From: JBKEAJ01 sp047972135
GTDB lineage: Bacteria; Bacteroidota; Bacteroidia; Bacteroidales; Prolixibacteraceae
Direction: 5' to 3'
DNA length: 31,609 bases
Assembly: GCA_047972135.1 (NCBI GenBank)
Contig: JBKEAJ010000103.1
Coordinates: 1 to 31,609 of the forward strand
The notes below the pieces were generated by a model. It did no database searches, was not told the origin of the DNA, and worked only from the letters and a program-made list of their open reading frames with translations. A program made the translations under genes and the position numbers. Positions 24,001-31,098 of this stretch are shown here, one piece after another (the stretch's first letter is position 1; each line of letters opens with the position of its first letter).

Positions 24001-27000
24001 CCATTATAGTTATAGGCATACACATAGTGCCCTTGACCTGCCGTCTGAGAGGTGTTAAAACTCTCTGATATAGCGGCTATGATTATAAGCGAAGTATCGA
24101 CTCCATTCAACTCACACTTCATAAGTGCAACTGTGCCAGCATTCCAATATGCATAGGGAATATCAACCATTACTTTGTTGTCTATATCATTTCCCTGACT
24201 TATATACATCTTATTAGTAATCCTTCGATCTAAGCTATTGCCTCCTGCAACAGAACCATAACCCAATGTTATTATCTCGGGAATATTATCGCCGTTGAGG
24301 TCTCCGACTAAGGGTGAAAAATAAGTACTAGTCGAGAAGGTCGAACTGTCGGTTTTCTCAATATTCCAATCGCTCTGAGACAAATACCCGTAGCAAGTAT
24401 AATCTACAATCCAGTCGGGCTTCTCTCCCACGACTATGTACACCCATGCCGAGTCATAACATGTACCTGCGCCACCTGGAGCTCCTATCTGATAATGGAT
24501 ACTATCAATGCCAGATACATCACTTGCCCCTATCGTATATATAATAGTATCGTTATTACTAGTTACCGAGGCAGTACCTAGATGTTGTCCTCCAGAGAGA
24601 ATGACGATATTCCTATTGGTGGCAACATCATTGTCAAGAACAGGGATAGGCTTAACATTATTCGCAATACCTATCATAGAAATAACATCCCTAAAGGCAA
24701 CATTGCTAATACAGCCCAAAGACGCCTCATTGTCATCAAAATCACATTCTTTCTGTATCGAAGAATTAGGATAAGAGCCACTGCCATCGTCGTTTATCCT
24801 TATAACAATATCAGAGGATTGGCATGAAACCGATGCCCAAGGTATCTTTTGGATGTAAACACCGGTAGTCCCTGCGGCTATCCTCACATTCAATGTGTCT
24901 GTGTATACACAAGGTCCGCTGACTGAACCGCAATACAAGGCAACCGAAAGCGAATTACTTTCTTGGAAAGGACCATCTCCCAGATTCTCAATTTTAATAG
25001 TATAAATCAACGTATCTCCACCATCGTTAAGCTCTACATTTTCAATCCCAACAACAGATAAATCGGGAGCGGGAACAATAGGATTACCCTCAAAATCCAT
25101 GTATGTGTATTGTTTCATAATTGAGTTGAAGGGTTGAAGCGTACTACCATCACTCTTTGTAATTATTATTGCCGGATCTATTCGGTATTGCGGAATTGTC
25201 AAATCGTTGTTTACATTCAATCCGTTGTACATATACTGATTCCACACCGGGCGAGCATAGAGCCACGTTCCAGGCACTTCATTCTTAAAAATATGCAGAG
25301 GGGCATTGTATTCCGGACTCCCTCCAAGGTCTCCGGCAACAATAATCTCTGCCGAACCATCATTATCAACATCTGCAATAGTTGGACATTCCAAGACCGT
25401 TCCTCCTCCACATTTAAAGTAGGCTAAGGTGTCAACCGTGAGCGTATTGCCATTCATTATCCTCAAGGTAGTATGGTCGCGGTAAACAATTTCTTGTATG
25501 CCGTCATTATTAAAATCGAATAATGACACTGTAGTCCTGCCAGAAGCATCTGTATGTCCCACTCTCCAAAATAAATCAAAATTACGTGTTGTCTTATTGT
25601 ACTTTAATGCTCGAAATTTATTATCACGAGTAATGAAGATAAACTCTACTCCCGGGTCAGTGTCAATATTCCCAACAGTTGCCGGAGCCGATAAAGTTGC
25701 ACCATCAACTACATAGTATCCTAATGATTTTGAGGTCTGTCCGTCCCATGCGTACATTACCATCTTGTTGCCTATGCTCCCTCCCTTGTTTGTGCTAAGC
25801 AGATTTGTTGTTACAAGTATATCCAAATCCCCGTCTTCGTCTACATCGGCCACCGTTGTATATCCTTCGCCCCTATAAGAAGCAGTTGTTTCTATGCTTC
25901 GCAGTAGCTCCAGTCTTCTTGTCGCAAAATTGGGTTTGTAAACCTTTCCTCCTGCGGCAATCTCTAAATCCTGACTAGCATCAAAATTAGCAATACTGAC
26001 AGCTGTAACACCATCGTCGGTAGCAAAGCCGTAGTATGGGCTTGCATCATCAATAGCATCAATCAGGCGTTTTCCTTTTTCGTTGTAGACCGTAGTATAT
26101 GCTATAATTTCAGGCTTACCATCGTTATCTATGTCTGCAATATTAATGGATGGTGCTATAAAAGGAGCTCCAGCAGGTGAAAGACAAGGATGGTCGCTAG
26201 TCCAAACCTGGCTTCCGTTTATATCCCACGCTGTTAAAGTGCCATCTATATGGGAAACAACAATCAAGCCATTGCCACTGCTATCGCGAAACATACCTAC
26301 GCTTGAGGATGTATGCGTGCCAAAAGCCGGCACATCTATTTTCTGTATGATTGATAAATCATCGCCCCTGAGTACATATAGAGAATCTGAATTATACGCA
26401 CCTCCCTGGCTACACGGCGATGGGACAACTACCTCAGGCATTCCGTCGCCATCTAAATCGCCTACTAATGGAGATAAAAACGTTGATACATTAAAGGGAG
26501 TTGACGCTTTCCTTACAATTCCAAACTCTGTAGTTGGCGCATCAATACTACAAGCAAAGCTACCTATCCAGTCGGGATCTTCATTTACGAAAATGTATGC
26601 CCAAGCAGAACTCGAACAAGAAGCTTCGTCGCTTATTTCATATTGAAAGCTGTCGACACCGAAATTGCCTCCTGTGTATTTATAAAAAACAGTATCATTA
26701 GTTTGACTTACTCTTGCATTACCCCAATTTGGCTGAGTAAGAATAGTTATGTCTGCATTATCTGCAAATAAATCGTTGGCTAATACATGTACGAGAACTT
26801 CATTATTGAGCATTCCAAGTATCGTGGTATAATCATCTACAGCAACAGATGATTTCAAATCGACGGTAAATAGAAATTCTGATGACAGACCCGCTTCGGG
26901 GTCGCTGACTGTAAGTTTCCACTCTCCTTGATGAACGCTGTAATCCACTGATGACAATACGCAGTTCTCGCCTCCATTTGCTCCTGTTATTTGGTTTTTC

Positions 27001-28223
27001 ACCACAGTGCCGTCGGGACGTGCCCATGTGTAAACTTTACTGCTATTGCCGTGCGGAGTACATCCTCCAACTACATGGGCAGTAAGGGTCAGCGTGCTCC
27101 CTTGGCAGATAGTATCTTCCAAAGTTTTGCCATCGTCAGTCAGTCCTGACACCACAGGAGTTTGAGGCGTAAGAACAGGGTCGAGAGTGGCAAAGGAAAT
27201 ATCGTCTAAGGCGAAGTCATTACCACCACCCGAACTTGCAAGATTCACTATTTGCAGTTCTACCTTTTTTACACCAGCACTTGCAATATAGTTTCCATAG
27301 AAACGCTTTGCGTATTGATTCCAAAAGCTACCCGTAGGGTCTACTGTTTTTGTAGGAACCAACTCCAGTGGCTCAACAGTATTAAAAGTCTGAGTTTCGA
27401 CAGTGCTCCCCTGTTGATTTTTTTCAACTATCGTAAATGTTAACTTCGGCTTGATATAATTGACTCCGGGGGAGCCATGATCAGAACCGATTATATTAAG
27501 CACATACGCCGAAAAATAATAATTAGCTCCCTCCTCGACATCAACCTCCTGACTCCAGACCATCAGATTCGGTGCTCCATTCACAACTAACATCTTACTA
27601 CCTGCTCCTCCTCTTCCTCCAAATGGAAGTTCCCAATACCCTAGACGTGGATTTGTTGTTGAATTAGGCTGTGAAAGCTCATCAGCTCGCCCAATTATAT
27701 CCCTAATTTGTATAGAACCATCGGCAGTGCCCGTATAATCAGAACCAAATTTTCCATAGCCATAACGGAAATATCCCTGAGCATTCGTACTTACATCAAA
27801 ACCACTAGCCGCCCATGTTTCATAATCGACATAAATATAGTCACTTGTAAATAAAGTCTGTGCCACATCGTCGTCGTCATACATATCAAAGGTCCCGTTC
27901 TGTACAAGATTTACCCCAGCACTGAAGTTCTCAGTGTAAGTAGTTCCACCGATGGTGTAAACCGCCTGATACTCTCCGGCAATGTCTACAACAAGCTCAG
28001 AACGCGTGGAATCAGCAATTAATGTCGGAGTTGGATTATTCGTATCGTAAAGATACCATGTGTAGGTTACCGCTGTGGGATACTTTGTTTTCAGGACTAC
28101 TTTACCAGGAGATTCACAATAGAATGTGTATCCGCCATTCAATGTAACCCCAGTTTGGGAATAAGCATCAAATACCAAAAACAACAATAACCACAACACA
28201 AATAAAGATAAATTCTTTTTCAT
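21075..28223 (-). CDS. Giant secreted multidomain protein with two FG-GAP blocks (2382 aa)
   Basis: Extracellular or surface protein of unknown role. Approximate order: signal peptide 1-22; Ig-like 24-102; jelly-roll, carbohydrate-binding-like segment 104-345; Ig-like 355-455; cadherin-like 457-548; FG-GAP block A 565-990; CARDB-like 1054-1165; cadherin-like 1175-1270; FG-GAP block B 1295-1735; CARDB-like 1799-1900; GEVEDY domain 1918-2085 (GEVEDY at about 2079); cadherin-like 2100-2175. It ends with two Cys-framed modules (C2191/C2252 and C2281/C2366). The FG-GAP loops are calcium-type D-x-D-x-D-G motifs (GDLDGDGMPE, ADIDNDGKPE, ADVDEDGDLD, FDFNNDGIQE). Residues about 457-1165 and 1175-1900 are an internal duplication. 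The end modules match the family at 1-4245. No recognised T9SS C-terminal signal is seen. Its own promoter at 28525-28556 gives a leader of about 295 nt. Adhesion or glycan binding is inference. Confidence 0.9.
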   Translation of the reverse strand: MKKNLSLFVLWLLLFLVFDAYSQTGVTLNGGYTFYCESPGKVVLKTKYPTAVTYTWYLYDTNNPTPTLIADSTRSELVVDIAGEYQAVYTIGGTTYTENFSAGVNLVQNGTFDMYDDDDVAQTLFTSDYIYVDYETWAASGFDVSTNAQGYFRYGYGKFGSDYTGTADGSIQIRDIIGRADELSQPNSTTNPRLGYWELPFGGRGGAGSKMLVVNGAPNLMVWSQEVDVEEGANYYFSAYVLNIIGSDHGSPGVNYIKPKLTFTIVEKNQQGSTVETQTFNTVEPLELVPTKTVDPTGSFWNQYAKRFYGNYIASAGVKKVELQIVNLASSGGGNDFALDDISFATLDPVLTPQTPVVSGLTDDGKTLEDTICQGSTLTLTAHVVGGCTPHGNSSKVYTWARPDGTVVKNQITGANGGENCVLSSVDYSVHQGEWKLTVSDPEAGLSSEFLFTVDLKSSVAVDDYTTILGMLNNEVLVHVLANDLFADNADITILTQPNWGNARVSQTNDTVFYKYTGGNFGVDSFQYEISDEASCSSSAWAYIFVNEDPDWIGSFACSIDAPTTEFGIVRKASTPFNVSTFLSPLVGDLDGDGMPEVVVPSPCSQGGAYNSDSLYVLRGDDLSIIQKIDVPAFGTHTSSSVGMFRDSSGNGLIVVSHIDGTLTAWDINGSQVWTSDHPCLSPAGAPFIAPSINIADIDNDGKPEIIAYTTVYNEKGKRLIDAIDDASPYYGFATDDGVTAVSIANFDASQDLEIAAGGKVYKPNFATRRLELLRSIETTASYRGEGYTTVADVDEDGDLDILVTTNLLSTNKGGSIGNKMVMYAWDGQTSKSLGYYVVDGATLSAPATVGNIDTDPGVEFIFITRDNKFRALKYNKTTRNFDLFWRVGHTDASGRTTVSLFDFNNDGIQEIVYRDHTTLRIMNGNTLTVDTLAYFKCGGGTVLECPTIADVDNDGSAEIIVAGDLGGSPEYNAPLHIFKNEVPGTWLYARPVWNQYMYNGLNVNNDLTIPQYRIDPAIIITKSDGSTLQPFNSIMKQYTYMDFEGNPIVPAPDLSVVGIENVELNDGGDTLIYTIKIENLGDGPFQESNSLSVALYCGSVSGPCVYTDTLNVRIAAGTTGVYIQKIPWASVSCQSSDIVIRINDDGSGSYPNSSIQKECDFDDNEASLGCISNVAFRDVISMIGIANNVKPIPVLDNDVATNRNIVILSGGQHLGTASVTSNNDTIIYTIGASDVSGIDSIHYQIGAPGGAGTCYDSAWVYIVVGEKPDWIVDYTCYGYLSQSDWNIEKTDSSTFSTSTYFSPLVGDLNGDNIPEIITLGYGSVAGGNSLDRRITNKMYISQGNDIDNKVMVDIPYAYWNAGTVALMKCELNGVDTSLIIIAAISESFNTSQTAGQGHYVYAYNYNGQMVWKSDKIYSRSLSEYPTATFPSIADIDNDGNPEILVGTSVFSHYGKRIVAPISIDIVQAVGCIVDIDFDGDMEFATMKGIYDIKINDVNDETANSMTLMIAAPDEVYNIPAGVFSLDHSLVTVADFNMDGYFDVFASVFTKGLYIWSTKDGSILYKTNYEVGTSGGGGGRVGSPLIGDFTGDGNVDFVQITDNPSKLTLDAYTYNTTSNSVEHLWSLPHSDASGGTGMTLFDFNYDGIQEIVYRDETTLRIINGSLRHHITGAPVSTAYALSTFPAYSGTGNEYPVIADIDGDGESEIIISNAQTANNAASGRLEVFSSGKNTTWAATRRVWNQYYYNAVNVNEDLTVPQFTINPTTYYIDDNGKKLMPYNNFYQQKGVEDVDQNFVVPQVDLSIDNVVPQAVTDSIEYTLTISNTSDADVDFIASDSAVAFYCGSNTSALWVDALPNINAETMGQNVVIRVPNTSLATCSSGQIRIVVGDKGQGVGVGMRGDCNPDNNQDTVSVYFDYGDLPAAYNMTSSADGGAVHALDSFDVATDTARLMLGHNVDSELNEVGNAAANSDNHDDAFGSGMNAPVLYLKDSTYTINIHVENPSSVSAKVFAWLDINMNNTFAKTEAAYAAVPANFSGEISLQCKGINAINTSELALRIRLSADPLLDSLYFKGVLSGGEVEDYMVEVSCAGVAKDYFATITDGLPITVYPLDSVHFSPVSLDNIRQPNNGTAVLHANDSLTYTPDRGFVGADSIRYYITANGFCVDSAWVIITTDCLPHKIPDVAMEVCLDSYTGNINFVEYMPYADMDSVSVWDSKGNKLSNPAAYPASSLKKDNTTVFTYYYEKAGFCVGSAPGKIYVNSIRDDRYAIFKDKTISVCCVSLKNGGYKLSSMLSYVSDGGNWGEPTATGTSVNPNNPAYLSTSATDGKIFDAEGFWNEAVSFNAGLDKVRVTIPYTTGTNDHCAGASKTVKITIEITKD

Positions 28224-28440
28224 AATATACAGTTATTCATAATAATAATAATGCTATATGCTTTAAGTCCAAGACAATATGCATAACAGCCGATGAATGC
28301 TTAATAGTACTTTGTTGATGGTGAATAGAACAGCCAATTAATATCGCACTCTATGCGTACACCTATGCTACAACATTCATTAATAACTACATTCAGTTAC
28401 ATTTACATTAATTTCGGTACAATTGTCAGCCATTTGCAAT

Positions 28441-28494
28441 TTATAATAATTCCCAATATACACGTTTGCAACGTATTTTATTGTTTATCTTCAT
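28441..28494 (-). CDS. Possible 17-residue leader peptide upstream of the giant gene
   Basis: ATG at 28494 opens a frame reading MKINNKIRCKRVYWELL and stops at 28443-28441. It begins about 25 nt after the predicted transcription start and is basic. Nothing else supports translation, and such short frames arise by chance, so this is only a candidate. Confidence 0.15.
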   Translation of the reverse strand: MKINNKIRCKRVYWELL

Positions 28495-28524
28495 AATCTA
28501 CGAATCTCCCCTTACAAAACAGCA

Positions 28525-28556
28525 CAAAAGTACCACAAAACATAAGATTAAGCAAA
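28525..28556 (-). promoter_or_regulatory. Bacteroidota-type promoter of the giant gene
   Basis: On the minus strand: TTTG (28556-28553), 20 nt, TACTTTTG (28532-28525), a full consensus match. Start expected near 28518, leaving an unusually long leader of about 295 nt. Confidence 0.65.
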
Positions 28557-28680
28557 TTTTAAAATCATAAAAAAAGCTTTTTATTACAAAATCTTAAAAA
28601 AATAGACATAATTATCCGATTTTAACATCCCTAATCAATAAAGGGATATAGGGATATTTCGTTGGTAGAAAAAAAGGGAT

Positions 28681-28730
28681 TTGTTGTTGAATTGTTGAAT
28701 TGTTGAACTATTGAACTGTTTAATTGTTTA
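28681..28730. repeat. Tandem 'ttgttgaa'-type degenerate repeat
   Basis: About six imperfect units of 8-9 nt (ttgttgaa, ttgttgaa, ttgttgaac, tattgaac, tgtttaa, ttgttta). Low-complexity, intergenic, next to other repeats. Similar 'aaacagttaaacgattaaa' strings recur near 29060. Confidence 0.6.
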
Positions 28731-28797
28731 GGGTTCAGGGTTTAAAAATGCTATATGCCGTAGGCTTTAGGTTATAAGCGAACAGCTACTAAACGTT

Positions 28798-28874
28798 CGT
28801 CATTGCGAGCGTCAGCGTGGCAATCTGTCCTTTGTTGCATGAGATTGCTTCGTCGCCGACTCCTCGCAATGACG
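28798..28874. repeat. 77-nt palindromic interspersed repeat, copy C
   Basis: Terminal inverted repeats cgtcattgcgag and ctcgcaatgacg are both perfect. It lies among other repeats between the fucosidase gene and the giant gene. Its left flank (ctactaaacgtt) differs from that of copies A and D. Confidence 0.92.
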
Positions 28875-28924
28875 TTAGTTTATTGGCTATTGGTCTATTG
28901 TCTAAAATCTGTCATCTAATATCT

Positions 28925-29013
28925 GAGACGGGGCATGTCCCGTCTCTACATTTGGGCTAAAGCCATTCTGAGAGGGAGGGTGTTTACATTATTCCTCCAG
29001 CTAAAGCAGGAGG
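28925..29013. repeat. Two hairpin elements: GAGACGGG palindrome and CCTCC/GGAGG stem
   Basis: GAGACGGG (28925-28932) pairs with CCCGTCTC (28939-28946) across GCATGT. CCTCC (28994-28998) pairs with GGAGG (29009-29013), with an inner GC/GC pair. 'GGCTAAAGCC' lies between them. These resemble widely scattered bacterial intergenic hairpins; no T-run follows either on the minus strand. Confidence 0.6.
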
Positions 29014-29097
29014 CTATTCATCGATCAATGTAATTCATTAAACTTCAGACAATTAAACTCTAAACAGTTAAACGATTAAAATTGCCGTCATTGTTCA

Positions 29098-29169
29098 GAT
29101 ATCAGGGCTATCGCCCCTATTATTATTTGTATATATCCTCTCCCTACGAAGATATCGGGACTACGTCCC
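29098..29169. repeat. Two tandem GATATC-hairpin (REP-like) units
   Basis: GATATC (29098-29103) precedes GGGC-TATC-GCCC (29105-29116), and GATATC (29151-29156) precedes GGGAC-TAC-GTCCC (29157-29169). The period is 53 nt. A fixed short flank beside a small variable hairpin is the pattern of REP elements mobilised by RAYT (IS200-like) transposases; no such gene is in the window. Confidence 0.55.
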
Positions 29170-29234
29170 TAAACATCAAACCTTTTTTTTAGACTATAGG
29201 CTGTATGCCAAAACAGCCAAATCATCACATTATC

Positions 29235-30716
29235 TTATTCTTCTATCTCCGAGATCTTTATCGACCATGCCAATTCGCAAGGGAGTTTTGTCCTTACACT
29301 TTGAGGAACAGAAACCTCAACACCCTCGTCGGTATTTTTCCACTTCAAGGTTCCACTCGACCCCAACAAACTAAGTTTTGCACCCTTTGCTGCCTTTACC
29401 CCTTTCACCGTGAATGATACAGGTAGACCCGAGTGTCCATCCTCCTCCAAGTATATAGCATATACGGTTTTAGTATCCTTCTTACGTGTCAGACAGATAT
29501 TGTCTGTTTTATAGGGAGCAATAGCACGAGTGGCATAAATAGCTTCGCCGTTTACATCTATCCACTTACCCATGGCATCCAACAGCTTGTATGCTCCTTC
29601 ATCCCAGCTCCCGTCAGGACCGGGTGCTATATTGTACAACAGATTACCTCCTTTAGCTACTATGTCGACCAACATGTGGATAGCTTTTTTAGGCTCCATG
29701 TACTTTGCATCGGGTACCCACGACCAACCGCCACCTGCAATAATACAAGATTCCCACGGATATGGAAGCTGTTTCTCGGGAACAGTATTCTCAGGAGTAA
29801 GGTAGTTCTGATTGGGACCTCTAACCGCTCTGTCAACCACTATCAAGCCCGGCTGCTTAACTCTTGCTTTTGCCGCTATTTCGTCCATTCTTATATCCTG
29901 ATTTACAACTCTATTCTTAACAAAACCTCCGGGCGTATTCTCGCCTCGCTTAGTGTAAGCTCCCTTTAGGAGTTCGTCGGGCTTTTTACTAACCCAACCA
30001 CCGTCGAGCCACAGTATATCTATCTTGCCATAGTCGCTCATAAGCTCCATAATCTGATTCTGTGTGAACTCCACAAACTTCTCCCACTTCTCGGGATGCT
30101 CCACAGGGTCGTAGTTTACATTCCTGTCAAAGGGCGGAAACTTAGGATCCCAATAATTCTCATTGTTCCAGTCGGGCTTAGAGAAGTATGCTCCTGCCCA
30201 TAAACCCTCACCACGAAAAGCGTCGAAAACCTCTTTTGCAATATTGGATTTCTTATTTACATGAAAAGGACAAGCCTCGCTAGTAACTTTATAATCAGTA
30301 TATTTACTGTCCCACATACAAAAACCATCGTGATGTTTGGTAGTAAAAACTACATACTTCATTCCGGCATTGGCAGCGGATTTTGCCCACTTCTCGGGTT
30401 GGAAATTGGTAGGATTAAATGTCAACTTCAAATTCTCATACTCTTTCTTGTAAGTGAAATAATCAGAAGGATTGCTGCCTTTCTTTCTTTCACACCAACC
30501 ATAATCCTCCGGACATATTGACCACGACTCTACAACGCCCCACTGACTGTATGCGCCCCAGTGCATGAGTAGACCAAACTTCAAGTCTTGCCAATCCTCT
30601 AGCTTATCTAAAACTTTTTGATCCGTCGGCCAAACATAATCTGTAACTTCATGTGCGTACTGCGCCGTCCCCATCAGGGACATAAGCAAGGGAACAATAA
30701 ATAAAAACTTTTTCAT
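29235..30716 (-). CDS. Secreted alpha-L-fucosidase (GH29)
   Basis: Removes terminal alpha-linked L-fucose from glycans such as mucin or plant polysaccharides. 493 residues with a signal peptide at 1-19 (cleavage near GTAQ). The GH29 barrel shows KFGLLMHWGAYSQWGV, SAANAGMKYVVFTTKHHDGF, CMWDSKYTDY and DILWLDGGW. D238 in the last motif is the expected nucleophile. A C-terminal beta-sandwich follows from about residue 400 (VYAIYLEEDGHSGLPVSFTV). The acid/base residue is not conserved enough in the family to name here. No SusC/SusD pair or regulator is adjacent, so it is an orphan gene rather than part of a polysaccharide utilisation locus in this window. No clear promoter box was seen upstream. 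Confidence 0.93.
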   Translation of the reverse strand: MKKFLFIVPLLMSLMGTAQYAHEVTDYVWPTDQKVLDKLEDWQDLKFGLLMHWGAYSQWGVVESWSICPEDYGWCERKKGSNPSDYFTYKKEYENLKLTFNPTNFQPEKWAKSAANAGMKYVVFTTKHHDGFCMWDSKYTDYKVTSEACPFHVNKKSNIAKEVFDAFRGEGLWAGAYFSKPDWNNENYWDPKFPPFDRNVNYDPVEHPEKWEKFVEFTQNQIMELMSDYGKIDILWLDGGWVSKKPDELLKGAYTKRGENTPGGFVKNRVVNQDIRMDEIAAKARVKQPGLIVVDRAVRGPNQNYLTPENTVPEKQLPYPWESCIIAGGGWSWVPDAKYMEPKKAIHMLVDIVAKGGNLLYNIAPGPDGSWDEGAYKLLDAMGKWIDVNGEAIYATRAIAPYKTDNICLTRKKDTKTVYAIYLEEDGHSGLPVSFTVKGVKAAKGAKLSLLGSSGTLKWKNTDEGVEVSVPQSVRTKLPCELAWSIKISEIEE

Positions 30717-31098
30717 GTGTGTGTGTTTTTTACAACTGCCAGATTTTCAGACACCCGGACTGACAGCCATTGTTTATTATTAATGGTGAATTGTTAGTGG
30801 TGAACAAACAGCCACAAACGCAACACCTTATGTATTTAAATTTTCCACTCTCAATTTTCAATTAATTATGGCGACTTATCTAATGTATAACTACTGATAT
30901 CTATTATATTGTTTATAATCATCCGTCATTGCGAGCGTTAGCGTGGCAAGCTGTTGCTTGTTGCAGGAGATTGCTTCGTCGCCAGCGCCTCGCAATGACG
31001 TTCTTGTATTTCTAAATAAAGGCTACTCGCTTAAAGCCTACTGCCTACAGCTTTTTTTAACCTTCAAACAATTAAACATTGTATTTATCATCACCACA
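30717..31098. other. Intergenic region, 382 nt, with 77-nt repeat copy D
   Basis: Contains the sequence upstream of the fucosidase gene (a GT run next to its start, no TAnnTTTG match), the flank tgtttataatcatc, 77-nt copy D, and a degenerate 'aaagcctactgcctacagctt' string at about 31033. No coding region seen. Confidence 0.6.
30924..31000. repeat. 77-nt palindromic interspersed repeat, copy D
   Basis: Terminal inverted repeats cgtcattgcgag and ctcgcaatgacg perfect except that the right arm reads gcctcgcaatgacg. It is preceded by aatcatc, as in copy A. It lies 99 nt past the stop of the Rpn-like gene. Confidence 0.92.

Larger units (their letters stand above)
28224..29234. other. Intergenic region, 1011 nt: long leader, promoter and repeat mosaic
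   Basis: 28224-28518 is the probable untranslated leader of the giant gene, with an (ATA)n run next to the start and a 17-codon frame at its far end. A promoter follows at 28525-28556, then very A/T-rich DNA with an ATCCCT/AGGGAT hairpin near 28630. From 28681 on it is a mosaic of repeats: a tandem 'ttgttgaa'-type stretch, a tataggct string, 77-nt copy C, a GAGACGGG hairpin, a CCTCC/GGAGG hairpin and two GATATC-hairpin units. No credible gene. Confidence 0.7.

Noticed and set aside
26131..26646. 171-codon plus-strand open frame inside the giant gene
   Set aside because: It is antisense to clearly coding FG-GAP sequence, has no recognisable domain or promoter, and its length follows from the codon pattern of the gene on the other strand.
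28224..28524. Riboswitch in the long leader
   Set aside because: I could not match the leader to any known riboswitch class, and it shows no strong conserved-looking stems apart from A/T-rich pairings.
29433..29969. 178-codon plus-strand open frame inside the fucosidase gene
   Set aside because: Antisense to conserved GH29 motifs; the translated sequence has no family features.
10294..31000. CRISPR array
   Set aside because: The four 77-nt repeats are kilobases apart, palindromic, and have no regular spacers or cas genes.
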